Of a stretch of 64,000 bases of DNA, positions 34,610 to 43,552 are shown piece by piece. The stretch's first letter is position 1. The number at the start of each line of letters is the position of its first letter. The translations under genes were made by a program, and so were the position numbers. This DNA comes from an uncultured Acidimicrobiales bacterium (GTDB lineage: Bacteria; Actinomycetota; Acidimicrobiia; Acidimicrobiales; SZUA-35), in contig CALAJV010000016.1 of NCBI GenBank assembly GCA_937922805.1, forward strand, positions 124,001 through 188,000. The letters are read 5' to 3'. The notes under the pieces are model-generated. The model saw only the letters and a list, made by a program, of their open reading frames with translations, was not told the DNA's origin and made no database searches.

Positions 34610-36217
34610 CTAAGAAACGGATGCTTCGGTTCTGACTATTGAGCGCGAAACCGTTTTGAGAGCTGGGGCAAGTTTGAGTTCCCACGCTTGCCTGGCGTTG
34701 GGAGAGGCGAGAAGAACTCGGTTGTTTCCAGAGTCAGCGACGGCAACAAGGCTGCTGCCGACGGTGGCCAAACCGGTTGGATGGTTCAAGTCGGTCAACC
34801 CCAATGTTTCCAGTTTTTGATTTCGAAGAACGCGGAGCCGGTTATTGCCGGTATCGGTAACAACGACTGAGCCATCGCCTAACACGGCCAGACCGCTCGG
34901 TCGCTGGAGTCGAGCTTGGTGAATAGGGCCGTCGACTAGACCCCATCGGAAGAAGTCATTTTGGGTCACCGAGTGAACGGTGCCGTCGTCTGAGAGTAAT
35001 CGAATGTTGCTCGAGGCCGCGTCGCAGAAGATAATGCCTTTGGCCGACCGGGCTACCGCTACTGGCTGGGCCAACGAAGCCTGAGAAGCCGGGCCGTCGT
35101 CGAACCCGGTACTGCCGGTTCCAGCGATCGGGCCGACCAGAACCTCTCCTGCTCGGGCGACGACAGTCCTGAACAACTGTTCAGACCCGGCGTCGGCGAC
35201 GACGACGCTTCCGTCTTTATCTACACAGAGTGCCGTCGGAGCGACGAAATCTCTGGCGATCGTGACGGTGGCGCCGGTCGTCAGGTCTACGCCGAGGATG
35301 TTCGCCGTAGTCCGCTCAATTACATACAGCTCTGACTCGTTGCGAATGGCTAACCCCCCGGGGCGGTCGATGTCGGTAAGTGCAAGCCGCGGAACGAACG
35401 TGTCTAGATCAGAGTTGAGCGATCCGACAAGAACACGATGATTGCCCGTATCGGCGATGGCTATGAGACCCGAAAGATGAGCTGCAATGGCAGTCGGGTT
35501 CGAGAACGATTCTGGCGTTTCCACCCCGGTCGACACGGCTGCCGGCGATTGAGATCGAACCGATCGTGGTTCGCTGGTCCGCGAGGCGTTGTCTTTAGGC
35601 TCGCTGGTTCGACTAGACGACTTCTTCGGTGCTGACCGGTGATGTTTGGCTTTCGGTGTCGGTGCTTGCAACGCGGTTTCTAAACCTGAAGTCAGAAGTT
35701 CATCTCCGTTTGTGCCTACTTGAAGCCCAACAATCTTTTGGTCTTTACCGATCAAAACGGTGGCCGGCCATCCTCCTGGGTTGTATCGATTCCATGTCCG
35801 GTACTCCGGGTCGTGGATCACGGGAACGGCAATTTGTTCGACCTCAACTGTTGAGCGAACCAGCGATTCGTTGTCTTCGTATGGAAATCGTGGCGTGTGG
35901 ACGGCGAGAACCTCGACCGTGTTGCCCAGGTCCACGGATACGTCGTCGATCTGCGGGTTGGCGGAAGTAATTGCTGAGCGTTGGTTCGCTTCAGCAGCGG
36001 TAACCAATTTTTGTACGGAGCGAAGTTGAAGCAAAGATGCCTCACACCCGAGGGACCAAAAGATCACGATGGATACGCGGCCGAGCGAAGGTTGCCGAGT
36101 AGCTGGATGACTAGCGTCGACGACGTTGTTCGAGTCTGCGAGCTCTTCGTCTGGGCCGTTGGCCGAAGACGGAAGTAGCCAGCTCTTTCCTGAAACTGAT
36201 GGAGCGGTGTAAGCCAT
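34610..36217 (-). CDS. Thioredoxin-like plus NHL beta-propeller protein (NHLRC2-like)
   Basis: A 535-residue soluble protein. Residues about 45-185 are a thioredoxin-like domain (VSIVIFWSLGCEASLLQLRSVQKL..., ...NRYNPGGWPATVLIGKDQKIVGLQVG) whose CxxC position reads CEAS, so only one Cys remains. A Lys/Ser/Arg-rich linker (about 185-230) follows. From about 235 to 520 are NHL-type repeats with the recurrent phrase ADTGNHRVLVG, VVTDTGNNRLRVLRN and VAVADSGNNRVLLAS, forming a propeller. The Trx-NHL order matches NHLRC2-type proteins of bacteria and animals. Function of those bacterial forms is not established; a redox-inactive scaffold is plausible here. Divergent from the acyl-CoA synthetase gene. 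Confidence 0.85.
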   Translation of the reverse strand: MAYTAPSVSGKSWLLPSSANGPDEELADSNNVVDASHPATRQPSLGRVSIVIFWSLGCEASLLQLRSVQKLVTAAEANQRSAITSANPQIDDVSVDLGNTVEVLAVHTPRFPYEDNESLVRSTVEVEQIAVPVIHDPEYRTWNRYNPGGWPATVLIGKDQKIVGLQVGTNGDELLTSGLETALQAPTPKAKHHRSAPKKSSSRTSEPKDNASRTSEPRSVRSQSPAAVSTGVETPESFSNPTAIAAHLSGLIAIADTGNHRVLVGSLNSDLDTFVPRLALTDIDRPGGLAIRNESELYVIERTTANILGVDLTTGATVTIARDFVAPTALCVDKDGSVVVADAGSEQLFRTVVARAGEVLVGPIAGTGSTGFDDGPASQASLAQPVAVARSAKGIIFCDAASSNIRLLSDDGTVHSVTQNDFFRWGLVDGPIHQARLQRPSGLAVLGDGSVVVTDTGNNRLRVLRNQKLETLGLTDLNHPTGLATVGSSLVAVADSGNNRVLLASPNARQAWELKLAPALKTVSRSIVRTEASVS

Positions 36218-36405
36218 ATGAACGCTGTCGGCCCCAAATAGGCCAAATTGACTAGTTCTATGGAATCTTGGGCGTCCAGGGCTGGAATTTAGCCGGCTGT
36301 CGACACTAAGTTAGGCGAACGGCTAGGACCGAACTGGTAGATGGCCGAAAAGCCCGCTGGTTGGACAGCGAAGAAACACTATCAGTACGAACAAGGGGAG
36401 ATGTT

Positions 36406-37941
36406 GTGAAAGTTCCGCTGACGATTGACGACTTTTTGAATCGGGCCATTTCCGTTTATCCCGAGCGGGTCGCGATTGTCGATGAACCAGATCAGGTCGC
36501 ACCGCCTCTAGCCCCAATTACCTATCGTGACCTTGGCGATATTCGCCGGCAAATGGGTGTGGCAATGGATAATCTCGGCATCGGGATGGGGGCCCGAGTT
36601 GCGATGGTCTCGCACAACTCGGCTCGCCTGCTCACCTCGTTCTACGGGGTTGGCGGAAATGGGCGAGTGTTCGTTCCGATCAACTTCCGACTTAACGTCG
36701 AGGAGGTCTCCTACATCGTTGAGCATTCGGGGGCTGAAGCACTACTCATCGACCCCGAGCTTGAAGCAGAACTCGGCGGCATCGAATGCAAGAACAAATG
36801 GATCATCGGGGCAGAGTCGGACGCAATCTGGTACGGCCAGGAAGGCGAGCCGCAGCCCTGGACACCAGATGAAGACGCTATTTGTTCAATCAACTACACC
36901 TCGGGTACCACCGCCAGACCAAAAGGAGTAGAACAAACTCATCGTGCTCGGTGGACGAATGCGGTTACCTTCGGCTGGCACGTTGGGGTCAGCGATCGAG
37001 ACGTTTATCTCCATACGCTTCCGATGTTCCACTGCGACGGCTGGGGCATGTTGTACTCGGTCACAGCGATGGGAGTTAAACATGTTGTGTTGCGCAAGGT
37101 CGACGGTGCCGAAATTCTTCGCCGAGTGGCCGAGCATGGCGTCACACTAATGTGCGGGGCCCCCGCTGTTTGTGCTGCTGTTCTTGAGGCCGCAAAGGAC
37201 TGGGATGGGGAGGTTCCAGGTCGAGGTACTGTTCGGATGGTAGTAGCAGGCGCTCCACCACCGACCGCAACAATCGAACGCATGGAGACGGAACTTGGCT
37301 GGGAGTTCATTCAGATCTACGGTCTGACCGAGACTGCTCCGTTGCTGACAATTAGTCGGAACAGAAGCGAGTGGGATGAGTTGTCGCCGTCTGAGCGAGC
37401 GAAGAAACTCGGACGAGCAGGCGCGCCCGCCGTCGGGATTTCGATGAAGACATCAGAATCGGGTGAGCTGTTGGCTCAAGGTAACCATGTGCTGCAGGGC
37501 TATTGGCAAAATCCCGATGCAACGGCCGAAGCACTCGAAGGTGGTTGGTTTCATACCGGCGATGGCGGAGTAGTAGATAGCGAGGGCTATTACAGCATCA
37601 CTGACCGGAAGAAAGATGTGATTATCTCCGGCGGGGAGAACGTATCTTCGATTGAAGTGGAGGACGTTTTGTTCTCGCATCCTTCAGTTAGCGAAGTTGC
37701 CGTTATCGGTGTTCCGGATGAGAAATGGGGTGAAACCGTGAAGGCGTTGGTTGTCCTCGCCGACGGTACAGAAGCCACTTCGGAAGACTTGATCGGGTTC
37801 TGTCGCGAGAAGCTCGCCCATTTTAAGTGCCCGACATCAATCGATTTTCGGGACGAGCTGGCCCGTACGGCAACCGGCAAGTTGCAAAAATACAAGTTGC
37901 GAAAGCCGTATTGGGAAGGGCGAGACAAACAAATCAACTAG
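36406..37941 (+). CDS. Acyl-CoA synthetase (AMP-forming)
   Basis: The GTG at 36406 follows AAGGGGAG at 5 nt and gives MKVPLTIDDFLNRAISVYPERVAIVD, a typical family start; 511 residues. Motifs of the adenylate-forming superfamily are NYTSGTTARPKGVEQTH (P-loop), the YGLTETAP motif, WFHTGDGGVVDSEGYYSITDRKKDVIISGGENVSSIEVED (hinge and AMP-ribose Asp) and the C-terminal catalytic Lys in ARTATGKLQKYKLR. It activates a carboxylic acid to its CoA ester. Its closest look is to medium- or long-chain fatty-acid ligases (FadD-like), but chain length is not deducible. Confidence 0.92.
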   Translation: MKVPLTIDDFLNRAISVYPERVAIVDEPDQVAPPLAPITYRDLGDIRRQMGVAMDNLGIGMGARVAMVSHNSARLLTSFYGVGGNGRVFVPINFRLNVEEVSYIVEHSGAEALLIDPELEAELGGIECKNKWIIGAESDAIWYGQEGEPQPWTPDEDAICSINYTSGTTARPKGVEQTHRARWTNAVTFGWHVGVSDRDVYLHTLPMFHCDGWGMLYSVTAMGVKHVVLRKVDGAEILRRVAEHGVTLMCGAPAVCAAVLEAAKDWDGEVPGRGTVRMVVAGAPPPTATIERMETELGWEFIQIYGLTETAPLLTISRNRSEWDELSPSERAKKLGRAGAPAVGISMKTSESGELLAQGNHVLQGYWQNPDATAEALEGGWFHTGDGGVVDSEGYYSITDRKKDVIISGGENVSSIEVEDVLFSHPSVSEVAVIGVPDEKWGETVKALVVLADGTEATSEDLIGFCREKLAHFKCPTSIDFRDELARTATGKLQKYKLRKPYWEGRDKQIN

Positions 37942-37977
37942 TCCGGAGCCCCCGGTCGATACCCAAACTCAACTAGG

Positions 37978-38514
37978 GTGATCGGTGTGCACCAAAAGTC
38001 CGGGTATCTAGGTCCCTTGATTCGGAAAGAGGCGTATCGGCGAAACCGTCCTCGGGGAGCGATGGCTCTGGTAGCGGCTGCTTTGACTGTCGTCTTGGCG
38101 TCCTGCGGCTCCAGCTTTCAGCGACAAGACGTTGTGGACTCGTTCTCCGAGAGCTACCCGGAGGCAACTGACGAGCAGTCCGCTTGCGTTGCCGACGGGC
38201 TAATCGACCGCTTCGGCATTGATGAACTAGAACAACAGCTGGCAGCTCCAGATCTAGAGCCCGAATTCGAAGAAGCTCAGTTTCGGGAGCTGTTCGCATG
38301 CGGAATGGACGGCGATGTTAGAGTCCAGCTGGAAGAGCAGCTGATCGACAGCGGTGTCGGCGAAGAGAACGCACCGTGCGTGGCCGAGGCTCTGTCTGGC
38401 GACCTGACCGATGACGATCTTGGTGTGTTGTTGTCTGGCGATATCACGGACGAGTTCTACGAGAAGTTCTTCGATGCTATGGATGAATGTGGCGCCATTA
38501 ATCCTGACAAATAG
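37978..38514 (+). CDS. Small acidic lipoprotein with duplicated Cys-containing segment
   Basis: This 178-residue protein starts at GTG 37978. After a basic N terminus (RKEAYRRNRPRGAM) comes a hydrophobic stretch ending in the lipobox VLASC, so it is probably a lipid-anchored exported protein. Two related segments follow: QSACVADGLIDRFGIDELEQQL...FRELFACG and NAPCVAEALSGDLTDDDLGVLL...FFDAMDECG, each with a leading and a closing Cys likely to form disulphides. I recall the same paired pattern in uncharacterised actinobacterial lipoproteins. It lies 36 nt after the acyl-CoA synthetase gene. Function unknown. Confidence 0.75.
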   Translation: MIGVHQKSGYLGPLIRKEAYRRNRPRGAMALVAAALTVVLASCGSSFQRQDVVDSFSESYPEATDEQSACVADGLIDRFGIDELEQQLAAPDLEPEFEEAQFRELFACGMDGDVRVQLEEQLIDSGVGEENAPCVAEALSGDLTDDDLGVLLSGDITDEFYEKFFDAMDECGAINPDK

Positions 38515-38564
38515 GGGAGCGCAGATGGCTTGCACCGTTTCGCAGGTTACGGAAGGATCGTTCG

Positions 38565-39995
38565 GTGTCGTTTGATAAATCCGAGTCTGATCTATGGATC
38601 GGCTCCAGGTGGATCGAGGACCTAATCCCTCAGATCGAACAGTACATTGCTATCCCAGCGCTATCGCCCGCGTTCGATCCCGACTGGGCCACAACTGGGC
38701 ACATCGACGCTGCCGTCCAGTTTGTCCATACCTGGATTACGTCGAGACCAGTGGCTGGCATGACCGTTTCGATTCAAGAGCTGCCTGGACTGACACCACT
38801 GATAGTGGCTGAGGTCGAGCCATTCGGCAACGTAAGCGATTCAGAGACCACCACCATCTTGTACGGACACCTGGACAAGCAACCCGAAATGGAAGGTTGG
38901 CGGCCCGACCTTGGGCCGTGGACACCGGTACGACAAGGTGATCGTCTGTACGGTCGAGGTGGCGCCGATGATGGCTACGCCGCTTTTGCCAGTTTGACAG
39001 CTCTCGAAGCGGTACAACGAAGTGGAGGAAGCCACGGTCGGTGTGTAATCCTCATTGAAGCGTCCGAAGAATCGGGCAGTCCCGACTTGCCAGCCCACAT
39101 AGATGCGTTGGCTGAACGATTGGGCAACGTTGGCCTTGTCGTATGTCTTGATTCTGGATGCGCAACCTACGACACCTTATGGCTGACGACATCTTTGCGA
39201 GGTCTGGTCGACGGAACCTTGGACATCTCGATTGTGACTGAGGGAGTACACAGTGGTTCGGCGAGTGGCGTTGTGCCTTCAACGTTTCGTATCGCTCGAC
39301 AGCTGATGGATCGTATCGAGGATTCTTCTACTGGCGCAGTCTTGATCGAGGCGGCCAACGTAACTATTCCCAGTCACCGAATCCAAGAAGCTCGCGCCAC
39401 CGCAACGTTGCTTGGGGACGCCCCAGAGGCGATGCCGTTCGTCGAGTCTGCGTTCCCGACGGTTGAAGATCCGGTTGAGGCGCTGCTAGCAACAACATGG
39501 AAGCCGGCGCTATCGACGATCGGCGTGGACGGTATGCCTTCGATCGAGGCGGCCGGGAATGTTTTGCGGCCTCGAACTGCCTTGAAGCTCTCCTTGCGGA
39601 TTCCTCCTACCGCAAACCCGACCCAAGTCGAACAGGAGCTTCGAGAAGTGCTGGAGAAAGATCCGCCTTACGGTGCGTCCGTGGTCTTTTCCGACTCGGG
39701 CGGAGCTGGAGGGTGGAACGCACCAGATCTAGCTCCCTGGCTTCGTGACGCTCTAGAGGCGGCATCGACTGCCCAATTCGGAAAGTCGGTGCAACTCTTT
39801 GGTGAAGGTGGGACAATTCCGTTCATGGGTATGTTGGGCGAGAAATTTCCCCGCGCACAGTTCGTGATAACAGGCGTTCTCGGGCCGGAATCGAACGCCC
39901 ACGGCCCAAACGAGTTTCTTGATGTTCGCTACGCCGAGCGCTTGACTGCATGCCTCGCTCAAGTTCTGGATTCGGCTAGTCACGCGACGTTCTGA
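38565..39995 (+). CDS. M20-family dipeptidase/peptidase
   Basis: A 476-residue metallopeptidase of the M20 family (carnosinase-like dipeptidases). The metal site can be read: TILYGHLDKQPE (His and first Asp), YGRGGADDGYAAFASL (bridging Asp), EASEESGSPD (general base Glu and metal Glu), LVVCLDSGCATYDTLWLTTSLRGL (Asp) and a C-terminal His in NAHGPNEFLDV. The dimerisation domain inserts at about 230-350 (GTLDISIVTEGVHSGSASG). It starts at GTG 38565. It probably cleaves dipeptides or trims peptides in the cytosol. Confidence 0.92.
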   Translation: MSFDKSESDLWIGSRWIEDLIPQIEQYIAIPALSPAFDPDWATTGHIDAAVQFVHTWITSRPVAGMTVSIQELPGLTPLIVAEVEPFGNVSDSETTTILYGHLDKQPEMEGWRPDLGPWTPVRQGDRLYGRGGADDGYAAFASLTALEAVQRSGGSHGRCVILIEASEESGSPDLPAHIDALAERLGNVGLVVCLDSGCATYDTLWLTTSLRGLVDGTLDISIVTEGVHSGSASGVVPSTFRIARQLMDRIEDSSTGAVLIEAANVTIPSHRIQEARATATLLGDAPEAMPFVESAFPTVEDPVEALLATTWKPALSTIGVDGMPSIEAAGNVLRPRTALKLSLRIPPTANPTQVEQELREVLEKDPPYGASVVFSDSGGAGGWNAPDLAPWLRDALEAASTAQFGKSVQLFGEGGTIPFMGMLGEKFPRAQFVITGVLGPESNAHGPNEFLDVRYAERLTACLAQVLDSASHATF

Positions 39996-40091
39996 GCCGA
40001 TCCTAACTCGCTGGAGGGCCCGGCCTGGTCTTGATGAATGGAGTCGACTGGGCCGTTGAGGCTACGATCTCGTTTGTCGAAGGGAATCTTG

Positions 40092-40838
40092 ATGGCAGAT
40101 GAACAAAATCTCAAAGGTCGAGTGGCTCTAGTAACGGGATCCTCGAGCGGGATTGGTGAAGAAACGGCCAGGCGACTATCAGCGGCTGGAGCCAACGTGA
40201 TAGTCAACTCTGCCAACTCGGTCAAGGCCGGACAGGCCGTGGCTGACTCGTTGCCAAACGAAGCCCTCTATGTTCAGGCCGATATTTCAGACCAAGCCCA
40301 AGGAGCGGCTTTGCTTGGGCAGGCGGTCGACAAGTTTGGTCAACTCGATATTTTGGTTAACAACGCTGGGTGGACGCAGGTAGTACCTCATCACAATCTT
40401 GAGGAGCTAACCGATGAGATTTTTGCCAAGACTTTTGACGTGAATGTTTTTGGCACCTGGTGGTTGACGAAGGCTGCTATTCCGCTCCTTCAGAAGTCAT
40501 CCGATCCAAACGTGGTGACTATAACTTCTATCGCTGGAGTGCGTCCGGTCGGATCGTCGATGGCTTATTCCATGGCGAAAGCGGCGCTAAATCAAATGAC
40601 CGTTCTGCTGGCGAAATCATATGCCCCTGTTCGGTTCAACGCAGTCGCTCCCGGCCTAGTCGAGACCCCGTGGACAGCCGACTGGGACGCTCAGCACCAA
40701 GCGGTGGCGAAAGTTGCACCATTGAAGCGATCAGCAACCGCTGGTGATTGTGCCGAAGCGGTGCTCAGTCTGTTGCGAATGAGCTACGCCACCGGTCAGG
40801 TTCTGGTTGTCGACGGAGGCTTGACCATCGCCACCTAG
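40092..40838 (+). CDS. Short-chain dehydrogenase/reductase (FabG-like)
   Basis: The ATG at 40092 is preceded by AAGGGA; the product is 248 residues. Classical SDR motifs are TGSSSGIG (15-22) for the nucleotide, NNAG (90-93), and the catalytic Ser146, Tyr159 and Lys163 (TSIAGVRPVGSSMAYSMAKAAL). The close YATGQVLVVDGGLTI is family-standard. Substrate unknown; the FabG-like form would reduce a 3-oxoacyl or similar group. It converges on the fumarase gene, with 19 nt between stops. Confidence 0.92.
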   Translation: MADEQNLKGRVALVTGSSSGIGEETARRLSAAGANVIVNSANSVKAGQAVADSLPNEALYVQADISDQAQGAALLGQAVDKFGQLDILVNNAGWTQVVPHHNLEELTDEIFAKTFDVNVFGTWWLTKAAIPLLQKSSDPNVVTITSIAGVRPVGSSMAYSMAKAALNQMTVLLAKSYAPVRFNAVAPGLVETPWTADWDAQHQAVAKVAPLKRSATAGDCAEAVLSLLRMSYATGQVLVVDGGLTIAT

Positions 40839-40857
40839 TGGTTTAAGCCGGTGGTAG

Positions 40858-42504
40858 CTACAGCTTCAAGTCGACCGGTTGAGAAGCGTCGGCGTAGAAG
40901 TCATTGCCCTTGTCATCGATAACAATGAAGGCCGGGAAATCTTCGACTTCGATTCTCCAGATGGCCTCCATCCCAAGTTCTTGATATTCGAGCTGTTCGA
41001 CGTGGCGTATTGAATCTTTGGCTAGTCGAGCAGCTGGTCCGCCGATAGAGCCCAGATAAAAACCGCCGTGGCGCTTGCAGGCTTCGGATACCTGGCGGCT
41101 GCGGTTGCCTTTGGCCAACATGACCAATGAACCGCCAGCCGCTTGGAACTGTTCGACGTACGAGTCCATCCGGCCGGCCGTGGTTGGTCCAAACGAGCCT
41201 GAGGCGTAGCCATCGGGAGTTTTAGCCGGTCCAGCGTAGTAGATCGGATTATCTTGCAAGTACTGAGGCATTGGTTCGCCCGCGTCTAGCCGTTCTTTGA
41301 TTTTGGCGTGCGCGATGTCTCGTCCAACCACGAGTGTTCCCGATAAAGCCAGCCGAGTTTTTACCGGGTACTGCGACAGCTGTTGGCGGATAGCTTCCAT
41401 TGGCTGGTTTAGGTCAATCCTGACAACGTCTTGCGACAGGTCTTCGCCGGTTACTTCTGGCAAGAATTGCGCCGGGTCTCGCTCTAGCTCTTCTAAAAAG
41501 ACGCCGTCTCGGGTGATTTTAGCCAGCGCTTGTCGATCAGCTGAACAGCTGACAGCAACCCCAACCGGCAGCGATGCCCCATGGCGCGGTAGCCGAATGA
41601 CTCGCACATCGTGGCAGAAGTACTTCCCTCCGAACTGAGCTCCAATGCCAAACTCTTGGGTCAGTTTGAGCACTTCGGCTTCCATCTCGGTATCTCGGTA
41701 ACCATGACCGGCTGTCGATCCTTCGGTCGGCAAGGTGTCGAGGTATCGGGTTGACGCTAACTTGGCTGTTTCGACGGCGAACTCGGCCGAGGTTCCGCCG
41801 ATTGCCAGTCCGAGATGGTACGGAGGGCAGGCTGAGGTGCCGAGCAGTCTAAGTTTCTCGTTGAGAAACGCTCGCATCGATTGCGGGTTTAGCAGCGCCT
41901 TCGTTTCTTGGAATAGGTAGCTTTTGTTAGCTGATCCGCCTCCCTTGGTCATGAACATGAATTTGTATGCGTCACCCGGGATCGCCTCGATCTTGATTTC
42001 CCCTGGGAGGTTAGTTGCGGTATTTTTTTCTTCCCACATTGAAAGTGGCGCCATCTGCGAGTACCGCAAGTTGGACTCTTGGTAGGTGTCGAACGCACCA
42101 CGGGTTAGTGGTTCTTTGTCGTTGCCCTCGGTGAGGACATGTTGACCCTTTTTCCCTTTGATAATAATTGTGCCGGTGTCTTGACATCCGGGGAGAACGA
42201 AGCCCGCCGCGATGTTGGCGTTTTGGAGCAGTTCGGTTGCAACGAACCGGTCGTTGGCGGAAGCCTCGGGGTCGTCAAGTATCGAAGCCAACTGCTGTAA
42301 GTGGCTGGTCCGAAGCAGATGGGAAATGTCTTTGATGGCGGTAGCGGAAAGCTGACGCAGCGCTTCGTTAGTTACCTGCAAGAACCGTTGATCACCGAGC
42401 TGGACTTCCTCGACTCCTTCGGTTGTTAGCAGCCGATAGGTCGTTGAGTCCGGGCCAAGAGGGAGAAGGTCGGTGTAGGTAAAGTCTGGTTGGTCAGAAG
42501 CCAT
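40858..42504 (-). CDS. Class I (iron-sulfur) fumarate hydratase
   Basis: This enzyme hydrates fumarate to malate in the citric acid cycle. From the ATG at 42504 it has 548 residues, the length of single-chain class I fumarases. The N-terminal alpha domain contains [37 protein letters not shown] and [16 protein letters not shown], supplying cluster cysteines along with [11 protein letters not shown]. The C-terminal beta domain contains [52 protein letters not shown] and [12 protein letters not shown]. The 4Fe-4S cluster makes such enzymes superoxide-sensitive, which may be relevant with sodN in the same region. An in-frame ATG at 42522 would add six residues. Confidence 0.95.
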   Translation of the reverse strand: MASDQPDFTYTDLLPLGPDSTTYRLLTTEGVEEVQLGDQRFLQVTNEALRQLSATAIKDISHLLRTSHLQQLASILDDPEASANDRFVATELLQNANIAAGFVLPGCQDTGTIIIKGKKGQHVLTEGNDKEPLTRGAFDTYQESNLRYSQMAPLSMWEEKNTATNLPGEIKIEAIPGDAYKFMFMTKGGGSANKSYLFQETKALLNPQSMRAFLNEKLRLLGTSACPPYHLGLAIGGTSAEFAVETAKLASTRYLDTLPTEGSTAGHGYRDTEMEAEVLKLTQEFGIGAQFGGKYFCHDVRVIRLPRHGASLPVGVAVSCSADRQALAKITRDGVFLEELERDPAQFLPEVTGEDLSQDVVRIDLNQPMEAIRQQLSQYPVKTRLALSGTLVVGRDIAHAKIKERLDAGEPMPQYLQDNPIYYAGPAKTPDGYASGSFGPTTAGRMDSYVEQFQAAGGSLVMLAKGNRSRQVSEACKRHGGFYLGSIGGPAARLAKDSIRHVEQLEYQELGMEAIWRIEVEDFPAFIVIDDKGNDFYADASQPVDLKL

Positions 42505-42598
42505 GCTTCTAACACTACCCAACGGCAGGAATCAATCAGCGCCCATACGTGGGCAGAATCGAGATAGTCCGATCGGTGAATCAACTACCTGATTTCGG

Positions 42599-42799
42599 CT
42601 ACGCGGCAATCCAAACTGGGCCGAGCCGGGCGGTTCGCTCGTGGAACGCGCTTTCAAGCTCGTCCCATAGCTGCTCTTCAGCTACCGAGTAGAAATGAAA
42701 GTCTGACTTATCGACCTCTAACTCGATGGCTTTGTCCAAAAGTAGAACTCGTTCCGTTGGCAGCGATGTCTGTTGTTGGGGACTGGCAATTGAAGGCAC
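42599..42799 (-). CDS. Small hypothetical protein beside the tetR operator
   Basis: A 66-residue frame starting at GTG 42799 with AAAGGA about 9 nt upstream: MPSIASPQQQTSLPTERVLLLDKAIELEVDKSDFHFYSVAEEQLWDELESAFHERTARLGPVWIAA (shown in parts: the middle is acidic and helical, with DKAIELEVDK and EEQLWDELESAFHERTA). It is divergent from the TetR gene, sharing the region with the large inverted repeat, which suggests joint control. No family recognised. Real-gene status moderate. Confidence 0.5.
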   Translation of the reverse strand: MPSIASPQQQTSLPTERVLLLDKAIELEVDKSDFHFYSVAEEQLWDELESAFHERTARLGPVWIAA

Positions 42800-42891
42800 G
42801 GAGGCGTTCCTTTCTGATCAATCGTGGAAACAACCACTAGCGACGACAGTACTGGTGCGGTGTGACACTGTTCTCCATAGGAACATAAAGT

Positions 42892-42928
42892 TGACATGAA
42901 CCGTGCCGTCATGGCATGATTCATGTCA
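42892..42928. promoter_or_regulatory. 37-bp inverted repeat: likely TetR operator overlapping promoter and start
   Basis: TGACATGAACCGTGCC and GGCATGATTCATGTCA are inverted copies matching at 14 of 16 positions around the spacer GTCAT. TTGACA at 42891-42896 and CATGAT at 42915-42920 could be -35 and -10 elements with 18-bp spacing, placing transcription start at or next to the ATG at 42928, so the tetR mRNA could be leaderless. Binding here would block the promoter and give autoregulation. Confidence 0.65.
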
Positions 42929-43551
42929 TGACGGGACTGCGTGAAGCCCAACAAGAGCAAACTCGACAAGCAATCCTTGACGCCTACTTGGAGCTTGCTC
43001 ACGACGACAGTGCGGTGAACGTGTCGGTTCCTGCGGTTGCCGAGAAGGCCGGTGTGTCGGTGCGAACCGTCTACCGGTACTTCCCTTCAAAAGAAGAACT
43101 GCAAGCAGGAGCCGCCTACCGATTGACTGAGGAGGCTCAGCGGAAGGTAGCGCCAATCCAGTCGGTCAACCGATCGAACCTTCAGGCGTTCTTGACCCAG
43201 GCCTGGTTTGATTTTGCTGAACAGATCCCAGCGGTTACGGCTGAGCACTGCACAGCTGCCGGTCGGCAGCTACGACTGACTCGCTTGGCCGATGCTCGAG
43301 AAATCGCGGCAAAAAATCTTCCACCCGGTGGCCAGGACGCTGAAACAGTGGACATGCTTGTTGCTTTGATGTCTTCGTCGATTTTCTTGGAATTAGTCGA
43401 TCGTATGGGGCACCCGCCGGACCGGGCCGCCACTATGGCAAGTCGGATGTGTCTGTTACTAGTCGACGACGTTGCAAAGGACTCAGACGGGCATGGCCAA
43501 TCAGGCGAACACAACCAACAGCGTGCCATAGCCGATAGGGAGGCGAACTAG
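42928..43551 (+). CDS. TetR-family transcriptional regulator
   Basis: I take the ATG at 42928 (MTGLREAQQEQTRQAILDAYLELA), which lies at the edge of the inverted repeat, rather than 42916 inside it; 207 residues. The N-terminal helix-turn-helix reads VSVPAVAEKAGVSVRTVYRYFPSKEELQAGA, the TetR signature. The C-terminal ligand domain is divergent. The stop is 1 nt before the ATG of a PEP-utiliser-like gene, so both are one transcript and the regulator probably controls that gene in response to a small molecule. Confidence 0.92.
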   Translation: MTGLREAQQEQTRQAILDAYLELAHDDSAVNVSVPAVAEKAGVSVRTVYRYFPSKEELQAGAAYRLTEEAQRKVAPIQSVNRSNLQAFLTQAWFDFAEQIPAVTAEHCTAAGRQLRLTRLADAREIAAKNLPPGGQDAETVDMLVALMSSSIFLELVDRMGHPPDRAATMASRMCLLLVDDVAKDSDGHGQSGEHNQQRAIADREAN

Positions 43552-43552
43552 G

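Noticed and set aside
40838..40880. Terminator between the SDR and fumarase genes
   Set aside because: GCCACC/GGTGGT pairing is too weak and overlaps coding sequence on both sides.
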